Assembly (NCBI RefSeq): GCF_000720835.1
Contig: NZ_JODT01000063.1
Coordinates: 1 to 5,114, forward strand
From: Streptomyces achromogenes subsp. achromogenes
GTDB taxonomy: Bacteria; Actinomycetota; Actinomycetes; Streptomycetales; Streptomycetaceae
Direction: 5' to 3'
Length of the DNA stretch: 5,114 nucleotides
Made by a program: the position numbers and the translations under genes. The notes under the pieces were generated by a model that ran no database searches, was not told the origin of the DNA, and saw only the letters and a list, made by a program, of their open reading frames with translations. Each line of letters opens with the position of its first letter. Position 1 is the stretch's first letter. Below, piece after piece: positions 1 through 5,114 of the stretch.

Positions 1-136
1 CCTCTGTGCGCAGCGGGTTGATCTCCGAGACGGCGCCGACGAACGTGGTCTTGCCCACGCCGAAGCCGCCCGCCACCACGATCTTCGCGGAGGTGGTGGA
101 GCGGGAAGGACCGCCGCTAGAGCTTGCGAAGTCCAC
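1..136 (-). CDS. cvnD: CvnD-type conservon small GTPase, N-terminal part (cut by window edge)
   Basis: This is the start of the fourth conservon gene; 45 residues are visible before the window ends. The GTG start at 136-134 gives MDFASSSGG, followed by a beta strand (AKIVVAGGF, residues 17-25) and a P-loop that fits GxxxxGK[ST]: G23, G28, K29, T30. The segment after it, TFVGAVSEINPLRTE, is typical of conservon GTPases. Known role: a GTP-binding switch protein that joins CvnA, CvnB and CvnC at the membrane. A short AAAGGG at 148-143, six bases before the GTG, can serve as ribosome-binding site. The gene overlaps the end of cvnC by 20 bases in another frame, which suggests translational coupling. 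The later G motifs and the C-terminus lie outside the window, so completeness is unknown. The family call is firm because of both the sequence and the gene order. Confidence 0.95.
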   Translation of the reverse strand, partial: MDFASSSGGPSRSTTSAKIVVAGGFGVGKTTFVGAVSEINPLRTE

Positions 137-695
137 TGAGCACCCTTTCGAGCAGTGTCACGTCTGGCTGGCCACCGGCGTTCTCGTCGCCGCCGGGCTG
201 ATGGATGGCGACCAGGCCCGCCTCCGCCAAGTCGGCGACGAGGATCCTGGCCACGCCGAGGGGGATCGTCAGCAGGGCCGAGACCTCGGCCACCGACTTG
301 ATCTCCCGGCACAGGTTGCAGATCCGCTGATGCTCGGGCAACTGGCCCTGCATCTGGTGCGGAGCGGCGGTGGTGTGCACCAGTGCCTCGATGGCGAGCT
401 GGTAGCGCGGGCGGGTCCGGCCGCCGGTCATGGCGTACGGACGCACCAGGGGGTTGTTCGACGCCGCGGCCGGGGCCGGCTCGGGACGGCGCTGCGGCTG
501 GACCGGCTGGATGCGCGGCGCCTGCGGCTGGTCGTACGGCGGCTGGTTGTAGGGACCGGGACCCTGCGGGGCGTAGGGCCGGCGGTGGCTGTTGGTGGAG
601 GGGAAGTCGTACGGGTTCGCCGAGCCGTCGTTCTGGCCCTGGGCAGGTCCGTACGACCAATTGCCCGAAGACGAACCGCCTGGGGGTGTTGCCAC
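117..695 (-). CDS. cvnC: CvnC, DUF742 conservon protein
   Basis: A 192-residue protein. Residues 1-80 are low complexity, rich in Pro, Gln, Tyr, Gly and Asn, and look disordered. The DUF742 part covers about 82-192. It opens with NPLVRPYAMTGGRTRPRY (81-98) and contains a helix-turn-helix or winged-helix-like stretch (about 125-167: ICNLCREIKSVAEVSALL, then GVARILVADLAEAGLV). C126 and C129 form a single CxxC. No enzyme motif is visible. In known conservons this protein joins the CvnA/B/D complex; whether the HTH-like fold binds DNA is not shown. I chose the GTG at 695 because a perfect AGGAGG (706-701) precedes it by five bases. An in-frame ATG at 728 would add 11 residues (MGAPRSSEEEK) but would encode through that ribosome-binding site and has only a weak one itself. 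A 96-base gap separates it from cvnB, and its 3' end overlaps cvnD. Confidence 0.95.
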   Translation of the reverse strand: MATPPGGSSSGNWSYGPAQGQNDGSANPYDFPSTNSHRRPYAPQGPGPYNQPPYDQPQAPRIQPVQPQRRPEPAPAAASNNPLVRPYAMTGGRTRPRYQLAIEALVHTTAAPHQMQGQLPEHQRICNLCREIKSVAEVSALLTIPLGVARILVADLAEAGLVAIHQPGGDENAGGQPDVTLLERVLSGLRKL

Positions 696-698
696 TTT

Positions 699-708
699 CT
701 CCTCCTCC
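699..708 (-). promoter_or_regulatory. Ribosome-binding site of cvnC
   Basis: The minus strand reads GGAGGAGGAG here, including a perfect AGGAGG five bases before the GTG at 695. It is the strongest ribosome-binding site in the window and decides the cvnC start against the upstream in-frame ATG at 728. Confidence 0.85.
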
Positions 709-740
709 GAACTACGCGGGGCACCCATCCCTGTGGAAGC

Positions 741-772
741 CGCGTCCCGAAACCTTACGGCCCCGGGACACG
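741..772 (-). other. Intercistronic RNA hairpin with GUAA tetraloop between cvnB and cvnC
   Basis: In minus-strand RNA, positions 772-759 pair with 741-754 as 14 consecutive base pairs, ten of them Watson-Crick and four G-U, around the four-base loop GUAA (758-755), which fits the stable GNRA class. The G-U pairs become A-C mismatches on the plus strand, so the uninterrupted stem exists only in the RNA of the cvn operon. No U-tract follows, so it is not a classic intrinsic terminator. It starts 19 bases after the cvnB stop and ends 45 bases before the cvnC GTG. Possible roles are mRNA stability, processing or adjustment of cvnB/cvnC stoichiometry; this is inference. Confidence 0.6.
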
Positions 773-791
773 TATACGCATCGTCCGATTA

Positions 792-1214
792 CTAGTTGAG
801 AAGGCTGCCCTGGAGCTCCGCGCGGAGATCCGGGGTGAGAACCGTGCCCGCGCGGTCCACCAGAAGCGCCATCTCGTACCCGATGAGACCGATGTCCGCC
901 TCCGGGTGGGCCAGCACCGCGAGGGACGAGCCGTCGGAGATGGACATGATGAAGAGGAATCCTCGCTCCATCTCCACAACCGTCTGGTTCACGCTGCCGC
1001 CCTCGAAGATGCGCGAGGCACCGGCGGTCAGCGAGGTCAGACCGGAGGCGACGGCCGCGAGCTGGTCGGCGCGGTCGCGGGGAAAGCCTTCGGACATCGC
1101 CAGAAGGAGTCCGTCGGCGGAGACCACCACCGTGTGGGACACCCCCGGGGTGTTGTCCACGAAGTTGGTGATCAACCAGTTCAGGTTCTGTGCCGCCTGG
1201 CTCATCGGGCTCAC
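792..1214 (-). CDS. cvnB: CvnB, roadblock/LC7-domain conservon protein
   Basis: A 140-residue protein of the roadblock/LC7 superfamily, relatives of the MglB-type GTPase regulators of bacteria. The domain fills most of the chain: helix NLNWLITNFVDN (10-21), strand SHTVVVSADGLLLAM (26-40), helix ADQLAAVASGLTSLT (49-63), a Q-TVVEMERGFLFIMSI strand pair (77-92) and the SSLAVLAHPEADIGLIGYEM segment (96-115). The length is normal for CvnB. Known role: partner of the CvnD GTPase in the membrane-associated conservon complex. I chose the GTG at 1214 (MSPMSQAAQ) because AGGAG at 1226-1222 lies seven bases upstream; the ATG at 1205, 16 bases from that site, would give 137 residues and remains possible. 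The GTG lies one base after the cvnA stop, so the two genes are surely cotranscribed and probably translationally coupled. Confidence 0.95.
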   Translation of the reverse strand: MSPMSQAAQNLNWLITNFVDNTPGVSHTVVVSADGLLLAMSEGFPRDRADQLAAVASGLTSLTAGASRIFEGGSVNQTVVEMERGFLFIMSISDGSSLAVLAHPEADIGLIGYEMALLVDRAGTVLTPDLRAELQGSLLN

Positions 1215-1215
1215 A

Positions 1216-4200
1216 CTAACGCTCCTGGTTGTAGGTGCTGTCAGGACCGAAGCCCTGGCCGTTCGTATCACTGCCTGCGCTGCGCCCGCGCTGGACGCCC
1301 CGACGCAGGTTGCTCAGCCTGCCCCGGACGTCCTCCGGGGCGCGGGAGACCTGTGGGCCTCCCTGGGGGGTGGATTCGGCGGAACCCTCGACCAGATTGG
1401 CCTTGGGCACCCGCCGCGGCAGACCGGAGGCGGTGACCCCGCCTGCCTTGGGCTTCTTGAGCTGCGCGGCCTGCTGCCACCGCTCGTCGTTCGCCGACCG
1501 CCAGCCGCTGTCGCCGCCCGAGCCCTGGGTGTTCCCCGGTGCCGGGGACGCCGCTTCCTGCCGTACGCGCGCCGTGCCGTTCGCGTGCGCGTTCGCGGAG
1601 CCGGCGCCCTGGGAACCGCTCGCGGCGGAGCCACGGCGGGGCAGCCCGGCATCGGTCAGCGCGTGCGCGGCGGGAGAGGCCGTACCCGGACGGTCGAAGC
1701 CTACGCCGTCGCGCTCATCCGCGTCAGCGGCCTGCGGGGTTTCCGTTTCCGGAGCGTACTGGGCCGGATAGCCGTTCTGGTAGCCGTCCTGCTGGGGCCA
1801 GTCGTCCTGGTAGGACGGCTGCTGGGCGGGCTCCGCGTACGGCGCCTGGGACTCAGGGTAACCGCCGTCGGCGGAGAAGCCCTCGGGCCGCGGCACCTCA
1901 CCGGTCGACGCGTAGTACTGCTCGTCGTACGACTGCTCGTACGGCTGCTCGTACGACCCGGTGTGCTGCTCCTGGTACGAGCCGGTGTGCTGCTCCGGGT
2001 ACGAGCCCGTGTGCTGCTCCGGGTAGGAACCGGTGTGCTGTTCCTGGTACGAGCCCGTGTGCGGTTCCTCGTACGACGCGGCGTGCTGGCCGGTGTGCTG
2101 CTCCTCGTACGCCGGCGCCTCGAACGCCTGCTGGGGCTGCTGCGCGTCGTACGCCTGCTGCTGCTCCTGGTACGCCTGCTGCGGCTGTTCCCGGTAGGTC
2201 TGCTGCCCGCCGGTGAACGGGTCCTGGTATCCGGTGGCGGTCTCGTGCTGCGGCTCGGCGTGCTGCCGGCCCTCCAGCGCGGCGCGGCGCTCCTCGCGCA
2301 TCCGGGTGCGGCCGACGGGGTCCAGGTCGCGGGAGCCGTCGGGGTTCTCGGTGTACCGGCTGTCGTCGAAGCCCAGCTCGGCGGCGGTGCGCACGGGCTG
2401 CTGCTGCCCGCCGGGGTCCGCGTTCCCGAACTGCTGCTCCGGGATGATCTGCGAGACGGTGAACTCGTCGCGCTCCAGCGGGGCTTCGCCGCCACCGCCG
2501 TGCGTGATCGCGTCCGGCAGCATGACCAGGGACGTCGTACCGGCCTGCTCGCCCGAGGGGCGCAGCTGGACCCGGATGCCGTGCCGGTCGGACAGCCGGC
2601 CGACCACGAACAGGCCCATGCGCTGGGAGATCGCGGCGTCCACGGTCGGCGGGTTGGCCAGCTTGTGGTTGATGTCCGCGAAGTCCTCGGCGGTCAGACC
2701 GATGCCCTTGTCGTGGATCTCGATCATCACACGGCCGTCGGGCAGCCGGGTCGCGGTGACACGGACCTTGGTCTGCGGGGAGGAGAACGTGGTGGCGTTC
2801 TCCAGCAGCTCGGCCAGCAGGTGCACCAAGTCGGTGACCGCGCGGCCGTGGATCTCGGCCTCCGGCACACCGGACAGCTCGATGCGCTCGTACTGCTCCA
2901 CCTCGGAGGAGGCGGCGCGCAGCACGTCGACCAGCGGCACCGGCTGGTCCCAGCGGCGGCCGGGCTCCTCGCCGGCGAGGACCAGCAGGTTCTCGCCGTT
3001 GCGGCGCATACGGGTGGCCAGGTGGTCCAGCTTGAAGAGGTTCTCCAGCTGGTCGGGGTCGGCCTCGTTGTTCTCCAGGTCGGTGATCAGGGTCAGCTGG
3101 CCCTCGATCAGCGACTGGTTGCGGCGCGAGAGGTTGGTGAAGATCGCGTTGATGTTGCCCCGCAGCAGCGCCTGCTCGGAGGCGAGCCGGACCGCCTCGC
3201 GGTGCACCTGGTCGAAGGCGCGGGCGACCTCGCCGATCTCGTCCTTGCTGGTGATCGGGATCGGCTCCACCCGGGTGTCGACCCGGCCGGGGTCGGTGCG
3301 GGAGAGCTGGTCGACCAGCATCGGCAGCCGCTGCTCGGCGATGGTGAAGGCGGCGTTGCGCAGCCGGCGCATCGCGCGGCTCATCTGGCGGGCCACCATG
3401 CCGGCCAGGATGAACGCGGCCAGCAGACCGATGACGACGACGGCACCGGTGATCAGGGCGGAGGTCTTGGCGTCGTCGGCGATGCCGGACGCCTCGTTCA
3501 CCGCCCTGTCGGCCATGTCCGCCTCGATCTGGCGGTAGGCCTTGTACTTCAGCGTGTTGACCGCCCACCAGTTGTCGGTGGTGATGCCCTTGGCGGCCAG
3601 CCCCTGACGGGTGAGGGAGTCGGTGTCCTTCATGGTGGCCAGCGCCGTGACCATGTCGGTCGGGTCCGACGGCGGGGCGACGTACTTCGGGTCCTCCGCC
3701 TTGGCCTTGCGGGCCAGCGCGGCGGCGTCCGCCTCGACCTTCGCCTTGGCGTCTTCCAGCTTCTGCGCGTCGGCCTCGGTGCCACCGCCCTTGTACTCCT
3801 CCAGCGCGATGCGCTCCAGGTAGGCGTACGAGGACAGGGAGATCTGCTGGGACGCCAGGTTCGGGGCGTCCGGACCGGGCTTGACCAGCAGATGCGTGCC
3901 GATCGACCGCTCCAGCGACAGTGCCGCCTTGGTCAGCGACATGGCGTAGACGGTACGGCCGTAGGAGGTGATGTTTCCGGTGCCCAGACCGAGTTCGTTG
4001 GCGAACTCCATCAGCGGGTGGATGACCTCGACGTAGCCTTCCTCGGTCTTCACGCCGGTCATCTTGGAGGTGAAGGCGGCCTGCCGCAGCCGTGCCAGCT
4101 GGGGCTCGGCCTCGTGGAACAGCGTCAGCCGGCGCTTGATGCCCGACTTGTCCGGGGCGTTCCTCGCGGCGTCCTCGAACGCGTCGGCGGCCTGGTCGGT

Positions 4201-4599
4201 GGCCTTGCGGGCGTTGTCGACGGCCGCCTTGCCCTGCGCGTCCTTCTTGTTCAGCAGCAGCGGCTCGGCGCTGACGTCGCGCTCGTTCTCCAGCGCGTCG
4301 GCGTAGGAGAGGGCGGCGCGCACCAGACGGGCGGTGTTCTCGGCGTCGCGGGCCTCCTGCCAGGTGTCGATCGAGCTCTTCACCTGGAAGCCGCCCATGA
4401 CGAGACCGACCATCACGGGTATGAGCAGGATCGCGTTCAGCCGGGTGGGCACCCGCCAGTTGCGCGGGGAGAGACGGCCGCCGGACGCCGGAGCCGCCGC
4501 CGGCTCCGCGCCGGGAACGGGGGTGGGCGCCGCAGCGCGCGGCGGCGGGGTGAAGTTGCCCCGCGCCGACGGCTCGGGACCGTTCTTGCTTCGCCTCAC
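1216..4599 (-). CDS. cvnA: CvnA, nitrate/nitrite-sensor (NIT) type membrane histidine kinase of a conservon
   Basis: A 1127-residue sensor kinase-like protein, the receptor component of the conservon. Order of parts: cytoplasmic Pro/Ala-rich N-terminus (1-53); membrane helix 1 (about 55-71); a large external, mostly alpha-helical NIT-type sensor region (about 80-375); membrane helix 2 (about 380-402); HAMP (about 403-470, with the DEIGEVARAFDQVHREA signature at 453-469); a dimerisation helix region (489-543) with H526 in FKLDHLATRMRR as a candidate but unproven phosphoacceptor; and a HATPase_c domain with N-box ELLENATTF (597-605), DKGIGL (630-635) and GLFVVGRLS (662-670). A tail of about 430 residues follows. 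It is rich in Gln, Tyr, Pro and Ser, carries 8-residue repeats, and ends with a basic RGRLSNLRRGVQRGR block (1092-1106). The start is the GTG at 4599 (MRRSKNGPEPS), with GAGAGG 11 bases upstream; a GTG at 4674 would add 25 residues without a ribosome-binding site. No dedicated response regulator is nearby, as usual for conservons. The ligand is unknown; the nitrate name refers to the domain family only. Confidence 0.95.
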   Translation of the reverse strand: MRRSKNGPEPSARGNFTPPPRAAAPTPVPGAEPAAAPASGGRLSPRNWRVPTRLNAILLIPVMVGLVMGGFQVKSSIDTWQEARDAENTARLVRAALSYADALENERDVSAEPLLLNKKDAQGKAAVDNARKATDQAADAFEDAARNAPDKSGIKRRLTLFHEAEPQLARLRQAAFTSKMTGVKTEEGYVEVIHPLMEFANELGLGTGNITSYGRTVYAMSLTKAALSLERSIGTHLLVKPGPDAPNLASQQISLSSYAYLERIALEEYKGGGTEADAQKLEDAKAKVEADAAALARKAKAEDPKYVAPPSDPTDMVTALATMKDTDSLTRQGLAAKGITTDNWWAVNTLKYKAYRQIEADMADRAVNEASGIADDAKTSALITGAVVVIGLLAAFILAGMVARQMSRAMRRLRNAAFTIAEQRLPMLVDQLSRTDPGRVDTRVEPIPITSKDEIGEVARAFDQVHREAVRLASEQALLRGNINAIFTNLSRRNQSLIEGQLTLITDLENNEADPDQLENLFKLDHLATRMRRNGENLLVLAGEEPGRRWDQPVPLVDVLRAASSEVEQYERIELSGVPEAEIHGRAVTDLVHLLAELLENATTFSSPQTKVRVTATRLPDGRVMIEIHDKGIGLTAEDFADINHKLANPPTVDAAISQRMGLFVVGRLSDRHGIRVQLRPSGEQAGTTSLVMLPDAITHGGGGEAPLERDEFTVSQIIPEQQFGNADPGGQQQPVRTAAELGFDDSRYTENPDGSRDLDPVGRTRMREERRAALEGRQHAEPQHETATGYQDPFTGGQQTYREQPQQAYQEQQQAYDAQQPQQAFEAPAYEEQHTGQHAASYEEPHTGSYQEQHTGSYPEQHTGSYPEQHTGSYQEQHTGSYEQPYEQSYDEQYYASTGEVPRPEGFSADGGYPESQAPYAEPAQQPSYQDDWPQQDGYQNGYPAQYAPETETPQAADADERDGVGFDRPGTASPAAHALTDAGLPRRGSAASGSQGAGSANAHANGTARVRQEAASPAPGNTQGSGGDSGWRSANDERWQQAAQLKKPKAGGVTASGLPRRVPKANLVEGSAESTPQGGPQVSRAPEDVRGRLSNLRRGVQRGRSAGSDTNGQGFGPDSTYNQER
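1951..2070 (-). repeat. Five tandem 24-bp repeats inside cvnA (8-residue EQHTGSY units)
   Basis: Residues 844-883 of CvnA consist of five consecutive 8-residue units: EEPHTGSY, QEQHTGSY, PEQHTGSY, PEQHTGSY, QEQHTGSY. The DNA repeats in 24-bp steps with near-identical wording (minus strand of plus-strand units such as GTACGAGCCGGTGTGC). A degenerate unit, EEQHTGQHAASY (832-843), precedes the block, and Tyr/Glu-rich sequence (EQPYEQSYDEQYY) follows it. The unit length is a multiple of three, so gain or loss of units keeps the frame. The block lies in the disordered cytoplasmic tail, beyond the ATPase domain. Confidence 0.9.
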
Positions 4600-4839
4600 T
4601 CGACCAACAACCTCTCGGCGGTCGGCACCTACGTCGTGCCGCAGTCTCTCAGAGCCCGGTTCACCACAGACCACTACGGGGTACGTCTTGGACCATTGGG
4701 CAGTTCAGGCATTCCAGCACGTGGACCAGCGCGATTCCAAACAGCGGGACCCTGTGATGAAGCGGTTGTAAACGCCAGATAAAACGGTCATAAAGAGCGA
4801 GCCTTGCCAAAAGGCGGGGGGTTCGTGCGCGCAGCGGCA

Positions 4840-4860
4840 CCACTCGAACGCGTCGCGTGG
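4840..4860. promoter_or_regulatory. Imperfect 21-bp palindrome, candidate operator
   Basis: The plus-strand arms CCACTCGA (4840-4847) and TCGCGTGG (4853-4860) match in reverse complement at seven of eight positions, around a five-base centre that includes ACGCG. It would lie about 20-40 bases downstream of the transcription start expected from the promoter at 4917-4889, a usual place for a repressor site. No regulator can be assigned, and short imperfect palindromes arise by chance in GC-rich DNA. Confidence 0.3.
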
Positions 4861-4888
4861 CGATGCCCGGCGATTCCTCTGCCGAACT

Positions 4889-4917
4889 GTTATGAACACC
4901 GGAGCCGACCGTGTCAA
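4889..4917 (-). promoter_or_regulatory. Putative sigma70/HrdB-type promoter of the cvnABCD operon
   Basis: On the minus strand the consensus -35 hexamer TTGACA (4917-4912) is followed by a 17-base spacer and the -10-like CATAAC (4894-4889, four of six matches to TATAAT). Start of transcription is expected near 4882. It is the best promoter match I see in the intergenic region and points at cvnA. The -35 box lies in the loop and 3' arm of the hairpin at 4900-4935. Confidence 0.55.
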
Positions 4918-4935
4918 AGGCCACAGCCGGCTCCG
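4900..4935 (-). terminator. Terminator-like hairpin after the upstream cvnD-family gene
   Basis: In minus-strand RNA, 4935-4922 pairs with 4900-4913 in 14 consecutive pairs, twelve Watson-Crick and two G-U, around an 8-base loop (4921-4914). The outer eight pairs are CGGAGCCG with CGGCTCCG. It begins 43 bases after the stop codon of the upstream gene. No run of U follows, which is common for actinomycete terminators but leaves the call uncertain. It could equally be an mRNA 3'-end stabiliser, and it overlaps the putative cvnA promoter. Confidence 0.5.
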
Positions 4936-4978
4936 AAACCTTTACGACAACTGCCGTATTGCCCGTCGTACTTGGGTG

Positions 4979-5114
4979 TTACTTCAAGCGGGCCATCAGG
5001 GCGTGTTCGACCAGGGTGATGAGGGCGCTCTTGGCGTCGGCGCGGTGGCGGGCGTCGGTGGTGATGATGGGGGTGTCGGGGCCGATCTGGAGTGCTTCGC
5101 GGACTTCGTCGGGG
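4979..5114 (-). CDS. cvnD: C-terminal end of a second CvnD-family GTPase (upstream conservon, cut by window edge)
   Basis: The minus-strand frame from 5114 to the TAA at 4981-4979 encodes 44 residues: PDEVREALQIGPDTPIITTD (1-20), then ARHRADAKSALITLVEHALM (21-40) and ARLK. The pattern of a REAL helix, a P-D-P-I strand, a DAR-R motif, then an ALITLVEHAL amphipathic helix matches the end of conservon ATP/GTP-binding proteins. It therefore is the last gene of a different cvn operon that lies directly upstream in the same direction; it cannot be the same gene as the cvnD at positions 1-136. It is too short at the window edge to be found by ORF length alone. The catalytic P-loop lies outside, so the call rests on the tail pattern and the neighbourhood. 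Confidence 0.8.
   Translation of the reverse strand, partial: PDEVREALQIGPDTPIITTDARHRADAKSALITLVEHALMARLK

Larger units (their letters stand above)
4600..4978 (-). promoter_or_regulatory. Intergenic regulatory region and cvnA leader between two conservons
   Basis: This 379-base region lies between the stop codon of the upstream cvnD-family gene and the cvnA GTG. I find no convincing gene in it. From right to left it holds a terminator-like hairpin (4900-4935), an overlapping promoter (4917-4889), an imperfect palindrome (4840-4860), a small inverted repeat (GCCTT at 4801-4805 with AAGGC at 4811-4815), an unusually AT-rich patch (about 4765-4800), and the ribosome-binding site GAGAGG (4616-4611). 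If the promoter is right, the cvnA mRNA has a leader of roughly 280 bases, long enough for post-transcriptional control. Confidence 0.65.

Noticed and set aside
6..1436. 476-residue plus-strand frame across cvnB, cvnC and cvnD
   Set aside because: Arg/Gly-rich shadow of the three recognised genes; no domain and no ribosome-binding site of note.
1898..3568. 556-residue minus-strand frame inside cvnA
   Set aside because: Alternate frame of cvnA with Arg/Ala/Pro-dominated composition, typical of high-GC shadow frames.
4601..4624. CGACC/GGTCG hairpin that would place the cvnA ribosome-binding site in its loop
   Set aside because: Only five pairs around a 14-base loop, so of low stability; not enough to claim translational control.
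796..4782. 1328-residue open frame on the plus strand, antisense to cvnA and cvnB
   Set aside because: It reads Leu/Val/Arg/Gly-rich sequence with no recognisable domain and is explained by the codon-position GC bias of the opposite strand. The minus-strand genes have clear families, starts and ribosome-binding sites.
4801..4815. GCCTT/AAGGC inverted repeat in the leader
   Set aside because: Only five pairs with a five-base loop and no U-tract directly after it; too weak to call a terminator or attenuator.
4661..4924. 87-residue minus-strand frame in the intergenic region (MAFDTVGSG...)
   Set aside because: It begins within the promoter-hairpin region with no credible ribosome-binding site and resembles no family; it covers the regulatory elements.
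4804..5019. 71-residue plus-strand frame
   Set aside because: Runs antisense into the recognised cvnD-family tail, starts at TTG, and has Pro/Arg/Ser-rich composition with no domain.

Overview
The window is high-GC DNA with actinomycete gene structure: GTG starts, strong AGGAGG ribosome-binding sites, G/C-rich third codon positions and very long antisense shadow frames. The gene content is a Streptomyces-type conservon (cvn operon). All genes I accept lie on the minus strand, so transcription runs from right to left.

Layout in order of transcription: (1) positions 5114-4979 hold the last 44 residues of a CvnD-family GTPase, the end of a separate upstream conservon. (2) Positions 4978-4600 are a 379-base intergenic region. 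It holds a terminator-like hairpin, a good sigma70/HrdB-like promoter whose -35 box lies inside that hairpin, an imperfect 21-bp palindrome, and a leader of about 280 bases. (3) 4599-1216 is cvnA, a large membrane sensor kinase of the nitrate/nitrite-sensing (NIT) type with a very long, low-complexity cytoplasmic tail that contains 8-residue tandem repeats. (4) 1214-792 is cvnB, a roadblock/LC7 protein. (5) 791-696 is a 96-base gap with a 14-bp hairpin closed by a GUAA tetraloop on the transcribed strand. (6) 695-117 is cvnC, a DUF742 protein. (7) 136-1 is the N-terminal 45 residues of cvnD, a small GTPase with an intact Walker A/P-loop, cut by the window edge.

From knowledge of the family, CvnA, B, C and D form a membrane-associated complex compared with eukaryotic G-protein-coupled receptor systems. 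CvnA is the receptor-like kinase, CvnD the GTPase switch, and CvnB and CvnC are partners thought to influence nucleotide state or complex assembly. Conservons affect development and antibiotic production in Streptomyces, but the signal sensed by this copy cannot be read from the sequence. Gene spacing (1 base between cvnA and cvnB, 20-base overlap between cvnC and cvnD) supports one operon.

The protein families are known. The less ordinary points are the intergenic RNA/DNA structures, the repeat tract and Y/Q/P-rich segments shared in style by CvnA and CvnC, and the head-to-tail arrangement of two conservons. I saw no tRNA, rRNA, CRISPR array or mobile element.
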